A stretch of 64,000 nt of DNA. It comes from Inediibacterium massiliense (GTDB lineage Bacteria; Bacillota; Clostridia; Peptostreptococcales; Thermotaleaceae). The translations under genes and the position numbers were made by a program. Below, in pieces: positions 45,974 to 54,660 of the stretch. Location: the NCBI RefSeq assembly GCF_001282725.1, contig NZ_LN876586.1, forward strand, positions 707,009 through 771,008, given 5' to 3'. A model generated the notes under the pieces. The model was not told the origin of the DNA. It saw nothing but the letters and a program-made list of their open reading frames with translations, and did no database searches. Positions within the stretch are counted from its first letter, which is position 1; each line of letters starts with the position of its first letter.

Positions 45974-46696
45974 TTAAAAAATTGGTACATCTCCTGACAA
46001 TTGATAAATGACATCTTTTCTTTCTACAATGATTTGGATTTTTTTCTTCATTTCTTCATTTTTTTGTATATGTTGAATAAGTTCTTTTGTAGGATTGATA
46101 GCAACAGGATATTTAACCATTTCAAACATAGAAAAATCTCCATTTGTATCTCCATAAGCATAACTTTCATTCATGTGAATATTATATTTTTCTTTAAAGA
46201 AAAGGATCGCATCTTTTTTATTTTCAGAATCCCACATTTGTTTGATTTCACCTGTAAAATTTCCATTTTCATCTATTAGATACTCAGTTCCTTTAAAATC
46301 GTGTACTGCATATTTATTAGCCATTTTTTCTACAAGATGAGTAGGACTTCCTGAAATAAAAATCACTTTATGACCCTGTTGTTGATGCCATGTAATTTTC
46401 TCACGAGTATATCGATAAACTCGATCTCCTTTCAAATGAATGACTTGATTGGCAATAAAGTCTATTTGAGATTTATTAAGGCCCTTCATAGAATCGATAT
46501 ATAAAGTTGCGATTTCAAGAAGATAATCATCATAATTTCCTTGTCTTTTATCCCAATTATTATAAGTGTCTTTGACATGACTGTGCCAAAGGGTAGGATC
46601 TAACACTTCGTATTTTAGAAGCTTTTTAAAATGTTCTACCATTAGGGAGTTTCTGTATAAAGTTCCATCAATATCAAAAAAAGCTGCAATTGTCAT
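45974..46696 (-). CDS. HAD-IB family hydrolase
   Basis: A 240-residue haloacid-dehalogenase phosphatase. Motif I is AFFDIDGTLYRN, motif II FISGSP, motif III Lys in the ENKKDAI segment and motif IV GDTNGDFSMFEM. The HAD-IB group includes phosphoserine phosphatase-like and lysophosphatidate-type enzymes, and the substrate is not evident. The ATG at 46696 has GGAGG upstream on the minus strand. Single gene. Confidence 0.9.
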   Translation of the reverse strand: MTIAAFFDIDGTLYRNSLMVEHFKKLLKYEVLDPTLWHSHVKDTYNNWDKRQGNYDDYLLEIATLYIDSMKGLNKSQIDFIANQVIHLKGDRVYRYTREKITWHQQQGHKVIFISGSPTHLVEKMANKYAVHDFKGTEYLIDENGNFTGEIKQMWDSENKKDAILFFKEKYNIHMNESYAYGDTNGDFSMFEMVKYPVAINPTKELIQHIQKNEEMKKKIQIIVERKDVIYQLSGDVPIF

Positions 46697-47035
46697 ATTT
46701 TTACCTCCTGTATATTTAAATCAATGTAATGTATATGTATTGTAATATATTATATTGTACTATGTTTTTATCTTTCATAATACCATTTATGGATTATATT
46801 AACAATGATTTTAAACGAAATTTTAATTTATAAATATGATATGATCATAAAGAGATAGTGTAAACATTAAATTACAAATAGTAATATAGGAGAGGAGGCT
46901 TTTTAATTAGATTTAAATGTATAAATTACATATATATTGTAAAAGATTAAGGTTTATTTAAGGTTAAGATGATAATAAATTAAGCTAGGTATTTTATAAT
47001 GGGTAATATATTAAATATAAGGAGTGATCATAAAT
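46697..47035. other. AT-rich intergenic region
   Basis: It holds the divergent leaders of the HAD gene and the thioredoxin-like lipoprotein gene. I see no further gene or repeat. An unused GGAGAGGAGG at about 46892 is not followed by a start codon. Confidence 0.4.
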
Positions 47036-48145
47036 ATGAAAAATAAATTTTTATTAACAGCTATGGTTATGATTTTAGCAGTATCCGTTTCTGTAGCAGG
47101 ATGTGGCAAAACTGAAAAGGATAAAACACAAGATGATCAAACAAATATGGAACAAACAGATCAAAATACGGATGATATGAAAAAAACACAAAAATTTGAA
47201 AGCTTTGGATTAGAATATAAACTTTCAGATTCTTGGGCAAAGGCAGTTGAAGAAAATACCCTTAGTTTAGAACCATATGGGGGTCAAGAGTCAGACAAAG
47301 AAAGAGAGATATTTGGTGAATTTGGATTTTCTTTTGTATCCAAAGAAGATATTAAATATATACAAGATCAAATGAAAGATGTAAAAACAGAAGAAGAACA
47401 AATGAAATTAATGATAGATTTTCAAAGTAAGTTTAAACCATTATTGAATATAGTTATTTTTAATAAAGACAAAGTAACGGATACAGGAAAAAATGAAGCG
47501 ATTCATAAATTTAAAAATCATGAAAAATTAGGAGAGAAAGAGAATTATGAATTTTATTTTTTATATAATGATCAATATGATGATACAGGATTAAGTGATA
47601 ATTCTAAAAAAGAATTTAAAGAAATAGTGGATGGCATTGAAGAATTTAAGAAATCCATAAAAATTTTTACCCCAATAACAGAAGAAGAAAAAATTAAAAA
47701 TAGTGGAGTACAAAATATTGGAGATATTCAAACAAAAGATATTCATGGTAAATCTGTAGATAAAAGCATTTTTAAAGAAAATAAGTTAACGATAGTGGAT
47801 ATATGGGCAACTACTTGTGGACCTTGTGTGCAAGCTATGCCTGAACTTCAAAAACTAAAAGAAGAATTAAAAAAAGATCAAATCAATGTAATAGGAATTG
47901 TTGCAGATGCTGTTGATGATGAAACTATTGAAATTGCTAAGAAAATTGTAGATAAAAAAGGTGTAAAATATATGGATCTAGTGCCAGATGAAACTTTACA
48001 AAATGGTATACTACAAAGTATAACAGGAACCCCTACATTTATTTTTGTAGATGGTGATGGAAATATAGTAGGCAACCCAATTATCGGTGCTGATATTGAA
48101 AATATAAAGAAACAAGCGTTGGATTTAGTACAAAATGTGAAATAA
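47036..48145 (+). CDS. TlpA/thioredoxin-like lipoprotein
   Basis: A 369-residue lipoprotein: lipobox SVAGC (Cys22), an acidic linker, a domain of about 170 residues of unknown type, and a C-terminal thioredoxin-like domain from about 225, with active site WATTCGPCVQAMPEL (Cys261, Cys264) and cis-Pro in ITGTPTFIFV. It acts outside the membrane as a thiol-disulfide reductant. The following CXXC micro-protein and NapH-like ferredoxin protein probably supply electrons. AAGGAG lies ahead of the ATG. Confidence 0.9.
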   Translation: MKNKFLLTAMVMILAVSVSVAGCGKTEKDKTQDDQTNMEQTDQNTDDMKKTQKFESFGLEYKLSDSWAKAVEENTLSLEPYGGQESDKEREIFGEFGFSFVSKEDIKYIQDQMKDVKTEEEQMKLMIDFQSKFKPLLNIVIFNKDKVTDTGKNEAIHKFKNHEKLGEKENYEFYFLYNDQYDDTGLSDNSKKEFKEIVDGIEEFKKSIKIFTPITEEEKIKNSGVQNIGDIQTKDIHGKSVDKSIFKENKLTIVDIWATTCGPCVQAMPELQKLKEELKKDQINVIGIVADAVDDETIEIAKKIVDKKGVKYMDLVPDETLQNGILQSITGTPTFIFVDGDGNIVGNPIIGADIENIKKQALDLVQNVK

Positions 48146-48201
48146 ATATATTCTACAATTGAAATTTTCAAAAAGAAAAGATGGTTTGAAAGGGGATGTA
48201 T

Positions 48202-48342
48202 ATGAGCAAAAGTAAAACACTAACTTATGGAGTCTTACTAGGAAGTATATGTATGATAGGAGCTGGCATATACAGAAATGAAGTAAATATAGTTTTAAAA
48301 AAAGCAGTTAATTTATGTTTGGAGTGTATAGGAATTGGATAA
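48202..48342 (+). CDS. CXXC-motif small membrane protein (CD1871A-like)
   Basis: A 46-residue protein with one hydrophobic segment (LTYGVLLGSICMIGAGIY) and a C-terminal CXXC in VNLCLECIGIG. It resembles the CD1871A-type CXXC peptide found beside NapH-like 4Fe-4S proteins in clostridia. AAGGGG lies about 6 bases before the ATG. It overlaps the next gene by 8 bases. It may pass electrons between the ferredoxin protein and the extracellular thioredoxin. Confidence 0.75.
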   Translation: MSKSKTLTYGVLLGSICMIGAGIYRNEVNIVLKKAVNLCLECIGIG

Positions 48343-49171
48343 AAGAACTTTAACTCAAATTATTGCAAGTATAGCTGCTAATGGGAATATCAAAGGCTTT
48401 TTTGAAGGAAATATATTTAAAGGTAATTCTAAAAAACTATGCGTTCCAGGGTTAAATTGTTATTCTTGTCCAGGAGCATTAGGATCTTGTCCAATAGGTT
48501 CTCTTCAAGCAGTGATAGGAAGTATAAAATATAATTTCTCATTTTATGTAATTGGATTTATGTCTTTGATGGGGATTATATTTGGTAGATTTATTTGTGG
48601 ATGGATATGTCCTTTTGGATTTATTCAAGATTTATTCTACAAAATACCATTTCCTAAAGTAGATGTGAATAAAAAAGTCAATAACTATTTGAAATATCTA
48701 AAATATGTGATATTGCTTATATTTGTAATCATTCTTCCTCTGGTTTTAGTCAATGATGTAGGAATGAGTGACCCTTATTTTTGCAAGTATATTTGTCCTG
48801 CTGGAACACTAGAAGGAGGAATACCTTTAGTTTTAATGAATGAATCATTAAGAGATACGGTTGGATATTTGTTTACATGGAAAGTAACTCTTTTGATCCT
48901 TACGGTTATATCTTCTATGATGATATACAGACCTTTTTGTAGATATATTTGTCCTTTAGGAGCATTTTATTCATTATTCAATCCTATAAGTTTTTATCAG
49001 TTAAAAGTAGATAGGGATAAATGTACTGAGTGTAGAGCTTGTTCAAAAAAATGTAAAATGAATATAGAAATCTATAAAAATCCTAATAGTATGGAATGTA
49101 TAAGATGTGAAGAATGTATAGGAAGATGTCCTACAAAAGCAATTACAAGAAATCTTATAAGGAAAGATTGA
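48335..49171 (+). CDS. NapH-like membrane 4Fe-4S protein
   Basis: A 278-residue membrane iron-sulfur protein. It has about four helices, two CXXXCP-type motifs (GWICPFGFIQDLFY and RYICPLGAFYSLF) and a C-terminal double ferredoxin (CTECRACSKKCKMN; CIRCEECIGRCPTKA). The TTG at 48335 has GGAGTG 8 bases upstream and overlaps the CXXC gene. It likely carries electrons across the membrane to the lipoprotein thioredoxin. Confidence 0.9.
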   Translation: MDKRTLTQIIASIAANGNIKGFFEGNIFKGNSKKLCVPGLNCYSCPGALGSCPIGSLQAVIGSIKYNFSFYVIGFMSLMGIIFGRFICGWICPFGFIQDLFYKIPFPKVDVNKKVNNYLKYLKYVILLIFVIILPLVLVNDVGMSDPYFCKYICPAGTLEGGIPLVLMNESLRDTVGYLFTWKVTLLILTVISSMMIYRPFCRYICPLGAFYSLFNPISFYQLKVDRDKCTECRACSKKCKMNIEIYKNPNSMECIRCEECIGRCPTKAITRNLIRKD

Positions 49172-49178
49172 TAGTTTA

Positions 49179-49206
49179 AAAAACCACAAACATAATGTTT
49201 GTGGTT
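49179..49206. terminator. Bidirectional terminator, NapH-like / FprA
   Basis: AACCACAAACAT / ATGTTTGTGGTT hairpin between convergent genes. Confidence 0.85.
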
Positions 49207-50386
49207 AAATATATTCTGCAAAATTTTTACCAAGTTGAAAGCATTGTTCTAAAGTTTCTTCAGAAGGTGTAAATTTCTTTTGTAGGGGTTCAAAAGGCAT
49301 TTTAAAAGCCATTTGTTTTAATATTCCATGTGCCATTTTGATTCCTTCTCCACTCCATCCGAAAGATCCAAAAACTCCTGCAATTTTCCCCATATTTGCC
49401 ATAGGATCAATAATAGATAAAAGATCCCATATAGGTTTTACCATAGTTTTATTAATGGTAGGAGAACCAATTAAAATTCCTTTAGATGTATTGATCATTT
49501 CATGTAGAGTTGCAAGATCTTCTTTTTCTGCATCTACAAACTTTACTTTTGCACCAGCAGCTTCCAATCCTTCTTTTATTTTTAGGGCCATCATTTCGGT
49601 ATTTTTGTAAGCAGAAAGATAAACTACAGTTACTTGTTTTTGATTTCTGGTATTCATTTCCTCTTGAGACCAGTTAAAATAGTTTTGTATATTTTCCTCT
49701 GGCTTTTCTGATAAAATAGGGCCATGAGACGTTAATATAATTTTGATAGGAAGATTTTTTATTTTTTCATGAGCTTTTAAATAATGTTGAGCAAAAGGCT
49801 TCATAATACAATTGTAGTAGTGTTTAGATGCATCCTCATATTCATTTTTATGAACCTCTAAAGCATCTATACTACAGTAATGAGAACCAAAGCAGTCACA
49901 ACTAAATAATACTTGATCAGCTTCACTATAGACAAACATAGTATCAGACCAATGTAGAAAAGGAGCAGTAATAAAGGTGAGTTTTCGACTTCCAATATCT
50001 AAAGTTTCACCATCAGAGATAATATGCATTTTAAATTCTTGGTTAACTTGTTCTTTTAAAAAGATACCTGCAGCTTTTGTGCAAAAAACTTCTATATGAG
50101 GATTGACTTCTAATATGTATTTTAAGCTTCCTGCATGATCTGGTTCTGTATGATTGATAATGACATAGTCAATAGATTGAAGATCTATTAATTTAGAAAG
50201 TTTTTCAAGATATTCTCCTTTAAAATTACTTTTTACAGTATCTATTAAAACTTTTTTCTCGTCATCAATAAAATAAGAATTATACGTAGAACCGTACGGA
50301 GTATGCATGATAATATCAAACACTTCTAAATTTGGATCTAGTACACCTGCCCAATAAATTTTATTTTTGATTTCAAAAGTATTCAT
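49205..50386 (-). CDS. fprA: A-type flavodiiron protein FprA
   Basis: A 393-residue O2 and/or NO reductase. The di-iron ligands are His79, Glu81, Asp83, His145, Asp164 and His221 (HTEPDHAGS; HWSDTM; CDCFGSHY; TSHGPIL), a complete set. A flavodoxin domain with FMN follows from about 250 (VVYLSAYKNTEMMA; GSPTINKTM). It removes oxygen or NO with electrons from rubredoxin, for which there is a gene at 26528. GGAGG precedes the ATG. Confidence 0.95.
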   Translation of the reverse strand: MNTFEIKNKIYWAGVLDPNLEVFDIIMHTPYGSTYNSYFIDDEKKVLIDTVKSNFKGEYLEKLSKLIDLQSIDYVIINHTEPDHAGSLKYILEVNPHIEVFCTKAAGIFLKEQVNQEFKMHIISDGETLDIGSRKLTFITAPFLHWSDTMFVYSEADQVLFSCDCFGSHYCSIDALEVHKNEYEDASKHYYNCIMKPFAQHYLKAHEKIKNLPIKIILTSHGPILSEKPEENIQNYFNWSQEEMNTRNQKQVTVVYLSAYKNTEMMALKIKEGLEAAGAKVKFVDAEKEDLATLHEMINTSKGILIGSPTINKTMVKPIWDLLSIIDPMANMGKIAGVFGSFGWSGEGIKMAHGILKQMAFKMPFEPLQKKFTPSEETLEQCFQLGKNFAEYI

Positions 50387-50464
50387 AAAACATTCCTCCT
50401 TCTTTGTTTATATGTACATATTATTATGTGCTCTATGAGGACATAATATTTCTTGACAAATGAG

Positions 50465-51085
50465 TTAATCATTTTCTTGAAGAATATCTACAAGATTTTT
50501 AATGATTCGAGCTGTCATTCCCCATATGACATATTCATTATAAAAATAAAATAAAACAGGATATTTACCAGTACGCCATTTATAGTCTTTTCCACTAGGA
50601 ATCATATGAAAAGGAAAATCATTTGGCATCTGAGCATGAAGATCTACATAATGCAGAATAGGTTTATTTTCTATAAAAAAATTTAAAGGAACTGTAAAAA
50701 TTTTTGAAACTTCATCTTTGTTAAAATGAATTTTTTCTATAGGTATATTTTTAAGAGTTCCTAAAAAAGGATAAAGAATAAGGTTATAAGGAAGGACTAA
50801 AAAATCTAAATCTCCTAGAATACATATATTTGTAGGAGAGACATTTAATTCTTCACAAGTTTCTCGAATGGCGCATTCATAAGGAGATTCATTTTGTTCT
50901 AATTTTCCTCCAGGAAAACATATTTCTCTTGGTTGGATACTTAAATTTTCAGATCGAACTTCAAATAAAAGTTCAAGTTCATCTTTAACTTTTATAATAG
51001 GTACCAAAACAGAAAAAATATCATATTTTCCTTCAGGAGTAGCTTGTCTTTCTTTTATTTTTTGTTTTATATTATCTATATTCAT
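50465..51085 (-). CDS. Nudix hydrolase, CoA pyrophosphatase-like
   Basis: A 206-residue protein whose Nudix box is in GGKLEQNESPYECAIRETCEEL (within 22 residues, with REtcEE). The upstream segment RQATPEGKYDIFSVLVPII and LSIQPREICFPGGK match the YeaB/CoA diphosphatase type (UPF0035 motif LxxHxGQxxFPGG-like). It clears CoA or other nucleotide diphosphates. The ATG at 51085 is preferred over 51097 on the basis of GGGTG spacing. Single gene. Confidence 0.85.
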   Translation of the reverse strand: MNIDNIKQKIKERQATPEGKYDIFSVLVPIIKVKDELELLFEVRSENLSIQPREICFPGGKLEQNESPYECAIRETCEELNVSPTNICILGDLDFLVLPYNLILYPFLGTLKNIPIEKIHFNKDEVSKIFTVPLNFFIENKPILHYVDLHAQMPNDFPFHMIPSGKDYKWRTGKYPVLFYFYNEYVIWGMTARIIKNLVDILQEND

Positions 51086-51152
51086 AAAATCACCCAATCT
51101 TAATGTTAAAGTTAATGTAAAAGTTTATATATGAAAGTATTTAGAAAGTACT

Positions 51153-51357
51153 GAGTTTGTAGACAAAGTCATAAAAAACGTCACTGATTTTCAAATTTGG
51201 AAAATATGAAGAAACGATTGAAAATAGCATTACAAACTCGCTATGCTCAAACAGTGTAATGCTAATGATTTTCTCACTTATTCTATATTTTCACAAATTC
51301 TCAATAAATGTTCCTAATTTTTATGACTTTGCTAAAATATAGTTTGTCAGCAGACTG
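51153..51357. mobile_element. MITE-like element, copy 2 (205 bp)
   Basis: Almost the same sequence as 17427-17633, in the same orientation, differing at only a handful of positions. It is flanked by 17-base direct repeats (AGTATTTAGAAAGTACT at 51136-51152 and AGTACTTAGAAAGTACT at 51358-51374); the right copy is a perfect palindrome with a 3-base loop. The element is non-coding, with imperfect inverted ends and an internal AGCATTACA/TGTAATGCT hairpin. Low divergence from copy 1 suggests recent movement. Confidence 0.85.
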
Positions 51358-51442
51358 AGTACTTAGAAAGTACTTACTTATAGTATACAATATTTTTGAA
51401 CAATTAAAAATATTTTTTCTTTCCAAAAAAATATTTAAATAA

Positions 51443-51470
51443 ACAAAAAGAACAGGAAAACCTGTTCTTT
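51443..51470 (-). terminator. Intrinsic terminator of ACT-DUF711 operon
   Basis: AAAGAACAGG / CCTGTTCTTT hairpin; the minus-strand tail is TTTGTTT. Confidence 0.85.
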
Positions 51471-52833
51471 AATTTTTAAAACTGTGTATAGGTGCAGGAA
51501 TCCTTCCTCCACGATTTACAAAATCACAACTAGAGAATTTACTAACTGGCATAATAGGAGCGCTACCTAAAAGACCTCCAAAATGAACTTCATCACCTAA
51601 TTTCTTTCCGTATACTGGGATCAGTCTTACAGCAGTTGTTTTTTGGTTAATCACACCAATAGCTGCTTCATCAGCAATAATACCGGATATGGTTTCCCAA
51701 GGAGTATCTCCAGGTATTGCAATCATATCCAGACCTACAGAGCATACACAAGTCATAGCCTCTAACTTTTCTAAATTTAATGAGCCTATATTTACTGCGT
51801 GAATCATCCCTTCATCTTCACTTACAGGAATAAATGCACCACTTAATCCACCTACACGTGATGATGCCATAATTCCACCTTTTTTTACTGCATCGTTGAG
51901 TAAAGCCAAAGCTGCTGTGGTTCCTGGAGCGCCACAGCTTTCGATACCTATTTCTTCTAAAATTCTACCTACACTATCTCCTACAGCAGGAGTCGGAGCA
52001 AGAGATAAATCTATAATCCCAAAAGGAACATTGAGCCTTTTAGATGCTTCGGCTCCTACTAATTGTCCCATTCTAGTAATTTTAAATGCAGTTTGTTTAA
52101 TGGTTTCAGAAACCATATCAAAACTTTTCCCTTTTACTTTTTCTAGAGCTGCTTTGACTACACCAGGACCACTTACACCAATATTGATAATAGATTCTGC
52201 TTCGCCTACACCATGAAAAGCACCAGCCATAAAAGGATTATCTTCTACTGCATTTGCAAAGACTACAAGCTTTGCACAACCAATACTATCTTGATCTTTT
52301 GTAAGGAAAGCAGTTCTTTTGATAATTTGTCCCATATCTTTTACTGCATCCATATTGATGCCAGTTTTTGTGGAACCAATATTTACAGATGAGCAAACCA
52401 TATCTGTAGAAGCTAAAGCTTCTGGAATAGAATTGATAAGAATTTGATCTCCCTTAGAATATCCTTTATGAACTAAAGCAGAGAAGCCTCCTATAAAATT
52501 TACACCTACGGCTTTAGCTGCATCATCTAATGTTTTTGCAAAAGCTACATAATCTGTATCTGTACTAGATTGAGCAATGAGGGAGATAGGTGTTACAGAA
52601 ATTCTTTTATGAATGATGGGAACTCCATATTCTTTTTCTATTTCTTCTCCTACCTTTACTAGATTTTGTGCATAATTTGTAATTTTATCATACATTTTTA
52701 TTCTTGATTTTTTACCATCTGTATCACAGCAATCTAATAAAGAAATACCCATAGTAATCGTTCGAATATCTAATTTTTCTTTTTCAATCATGTGGATGGT
52801 TTCTAGAATATGATTAGAATTCATATTGTTCAT
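51469..52833 (-). CDS. PFL-like family protein (DUF711)
   Basis: A 454-residue cytoplasmic protein of the DUF711/PFL family, structurally similar to glycyl-radical enzymes but with no radical site. The segments [34 protein letters not shown] and [19 protein letters not shown] are family-typical. Its function is not established. It follows an ACT-domain gene (gap of 3 bases) and both are behind a glycine riboswitch, so it is probably linked to glycine metabolism or sensing. Confidence 0.9.
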   Translation of the reverse strand: MNNMNSNHILETIHMIEKEKLDIRTITMGISLLDCCDTDGKKSRIKMYDKITNYAQNLVKVGEEIEKEYGVPIIHKRISVTPISLIAQSSTDTDYVAFAKTLDDAAKAVGVNFIGGFSALVHKGYSKGDQILINSIPEALASTDMVCSSVNIGSTKTGINMDAVKDMGQIIKRTAFLTKDQDSIGCAKLVVFANAVEDNPFMAGAFHGVGEAESIINIGVSGPGVVKAALEKVKGKSFDMVSETIKQTAFKITRMGQLVGAEASKRLNVPFGIIDLSLAPTPAVGDSVGRILEEIGIESCGAPGTTAALALLNDAVKKGGIMASSRVGGLSGAFIPVSEDEGMIHAVNIGSLNLEKLEAMTCVCSVGLDMIAIPGDTPWETISGIIADEAAIGVINQKTTAVRLIPVYGKKLGDEVHFGGLLGSAPIMPVSKFSSCDFVNRGGRIPAPIHSFKN

Positions 52834-52836
52834 CTC

Positions 52837-53112
52837 CTATTGTGAAATTTTGTGCATAGCTTCAAATATTTCTTCATGTTGAATTTTGATAGAAACTCCT
52901 AAGTATTCACCTATATTACTTAGTTTTTGTTGGATAGCTTCAAAGCTACAATTGATTTTTTGAAGATCTACAATCATAATCATAGTAAAATAATCTTGTA
53001 AAATAGTTTGACTAATATCTAATACATTGATTTGATTTTCAGCCAAAGTACTTGTGACTTTAGAAATAATCCCGATTTTATCTTTCCCAATTACTGTAAC
53101 TACTGCTTTCAT
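52837..53112 (-). CDS. ACT domain protein (UPF0237)
   Basis: A 91-residue protein that consists of two tandem ACT-type folds or one ACT fold plus extension: VVTVIGKDKIGIISKVTSTLAEN-type start (VIGKDKIGIISKVTSTLA) and a DYFTMIMIVDLQ strand. Small ACT proteins bind amino acids, here perhaps glycine. AGGAG precedes the ATG. It leads the operon with the DUF711 gene. Confidence 0.9.
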   Translation of the reverse strand: MKAVVTVIGKDKIGIISKVTSTLAENQINVLDISQTILQDYFTMIMIVDLQKINCSFEAIQQKLSNIGEYLGVSIKIQHEEIFEAMHKISQ

Positions 53113-53147
53113 TACAAATCATCTCCTTGTATAATTGAATATAAACA

Positions 53148-53172
53148 AAAAAAGACTATATAGATATAGTCT
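53148..53172 (-). terminator. Riboswitch-controlled terminator
   Basis: On the minus strand AGACTATA / TATAGTCT followed by TTTTTTTG, directly after the glycine aptamer: the expression platform. Confidence 0.85.
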
Positions 53173-53308
53173 CTGGAGAGTTATATCCTCTGTCCTTTTA
53201 CCTGAGAGATTCACCATACTATGGCTTTCCCCTTCGGTGCTCTTAAGAGTCTCTCCAGAGGTTCGTCCAATAGCGGTTGATCATCTTCCACTATCTTCAT
53301 CCGACCCT
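53171..53308 (-). promoter_or_regulatory. Glycine riboswitch
   Basis: The minus strand has the conserved elements GGAGAGACTC, AGCACCGAAGGGGAAAGCC, TCTCTCAGGTAAAAGGACAG and AACTCTCC, all of the glycine aptamer. A less conserved 5' region (53266-53308, including GGACGAACC) may be a degenerate partner aptamer, so this is likely a singlet with a ghost aptamer. Known glycine riboswitches usually activate on ligand; the direction here is inferred. Confidence 0.9.
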
Positions 53309-53325
53309 ATTTAATTATGTTAAGT

Positions 53326-53355
53326 ATTGTAACATAAAAGAGAAGAGACAATCAA
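53326..53355 (-). promoter_or_regulatory. Promoter of glycine-riboswitch operon
   Basis: On the minus strand TTGATT (53350-53355) and TACAAT (53326-53331) with an 18-base spacer, ahead of the aptamer. Confidence 0.55.
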
Positions 53356-53488
53356 GTGTAAATTATAAAAGCATCATGCTTAATAAAAATAAATAGTGAT
53401 ATTGGAAATGTATTGAATTTATTGAATATATTGATGTTTTCTATTTTTAACAAAATCCGATATACTATAACAAAGGAGGAGTGATATA

Positions 53489-54211
53489 ATGAAAAAAGTA
53501 TTAATTAGTTCAGCTCTAGCCCTTCTATTGTCTGCAACAGCGATGCCTTTAGGTGCTGAAGCTGCTACACAGTATTGTACAACTACATCAGGAAATACAA
53601 CATGGAGATATGTGCAAAAATATCAAACTAAATTAAATTGGTATAAAATGAATCATTATACAGTAAGAACATCTGATTCAAAGCAAGTGACTAATCCAAG
53701 TACACCGGTTCAAGAACAAAAAAGTGTTCAGACACCATCTAATACAACACAAACCACTCAAACCACTCAAACCACTCAAAATAACTCATCTACCCAAACC
53801 TCTCAAACAGACACACAGCAACGTGCATATGAAAAAGAAGTAGTAACACTTGTAAATATAGAAAGAGAAAAAAATGGATTGAAGCCATTAAAAGAAAATA
53901 CAGAGCTTTCAAGAGTAGCGAGATTTAAATCGGATGATATGAAAGAACAAGGATATTTTTCGCATACTTCACCAATTTATGGTTCACCATTTGAAATGAT
54001 GAAGAATTTTGGTATAAAATATTCTTATGCAGGAGAAAACATAGCCAAAGGACAAAGAACTCCTGAAGAAGTAGTAAAGGCATGGATGAATTCAGCTGGA
54101 CATCGTCAAAATATTTTAAATGCAAACTATACAGAAATTGGTGTAGGGTATACAAAGGATGCTAATGGAACGGCTTATTGGACTCAAATGTTTATAAAGC
54201 CACAATTATAA
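53489..54211 (+). CDS. Secreted CAP/SCP-domain protein (YkwD-like)
   Basis: A 240-residue secreted protein. The signal peptide ends near GAEA (residue 25), followed by a Thr/Gln-rich linker with imperfect TTQ repeats (a 9-base unit, ACCACTCAA, occurs three times at about 53754-53780) and a CAP domain from about 112 with LVNIEREKNGLKPL, SHTSPIYGSPFEM, AGENIAKGQ and GHRQNILNANYTEIGVG. It is close to the CAP lipoprotein at 33224 but lacks the lipobox and SH3 domain. GGAGG precedes the ATG. Confidence 0.92.
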   Translation: MKKVLISSALALLLSATAMPLGAEAATQYCTTTSGNTTWRYVQKYQTKLNWYKMNHYTVRTSDSKQVTNPSTPVQEQKSVQTPSNTTQTTQTTQTTQNNSSTQTSQTDTQQRAYEKEVVTLVNIEREKNGLKPLKENTELSRVARFKSDDMKEQGYFSHTSPIYGSPFEMMKNFGIKYSYAGENIAKGQRTPEEVVKAWMNSAGHRQNILNANYTEIGVGYTKDANGTAYWTQMFIKPQL

Positions 54212-54250
54212 GAAATACATAGCATGCATATGTATGCTGTATTTCAAAAA

Positions 54251-54277
54251 AAAACTGAGGATATTTCCTCAGTTTTC
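54251..54277. terminator. Bidirectional terminator
   Basis: AAAACTGAGGA / TCCTCAGTTTT hairpin with a T-run on the minus strand, between the CAP gene and the PII-like gene. Confidence 0.85.
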
Positions 54278-54646
54278 ATCTTTTTTGATTTCGTTTATTT
54301 CAACTCCAGTATGTTTAGAACCATAGCATTCAAGCACAGGTAAAACAAACATAAAGCCTACTCCTGGTTTATGAATATGATCTAATTCTTTATTGATCAT
54401 ATCTACAGCTTTTCTTAATTTTTCTTCTTCTCGAATGACACTAATAATTAATTTATTATAAGGTTTATTTCCATCTACGAGTTTTCGAATACTAGAGAAT
54501 ATGGGAATATCTACATCATGTTCTAGAAGTACTTTGCCCATTCCTACACTATCAATAGTAGTAGCCCCGACGCCTATTTCGTAAAATATATTATGAATAT
54601 CATCGAGTTTGTGTATTTCGTTTAAGATTAAAAATAAAGCATACAT
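54269..54646 (-). CDS. PII-like small regulatory protein
   Basis: A 125-residue protein with the ferredoxin-like PII layout: MYALFLILNEIHKLDDIHNI start, IGVGATTIDSVGMGKVLLEH middle with a T-loop-like stretch, and a C-terminal VGFMFVLPVLECYG strand. It lacks the canonical uridylylation Tyr context, so it belongs to the wider PII-like group. It follows the CPA2 antiporter gene and is probably cotranscribed, so it may regulate that transporter by binding a nucleotide. Confidence 0.65.
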   Translation of the reverse strand: MYALFLILNEIHKLDDIHNIFYEIGVGATTIDSVGMGKVLLEHDVDIPIFSSIRKLVDGNKPYNKLIISVIREEEKLRKAVDMINKELDHIHKPGVGFMFVLPVLECYGSKHTGVEINEIKKDEN

Positions 54647-54660
54647 ACAAATTTCTCCTT

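Noticed and set aside
53754-53780. CRISPR-like or regulatory tandem repeat
   Set aside because: The three 9-base units are in frame and encode the Thr/Gln linker of the CAP protein.
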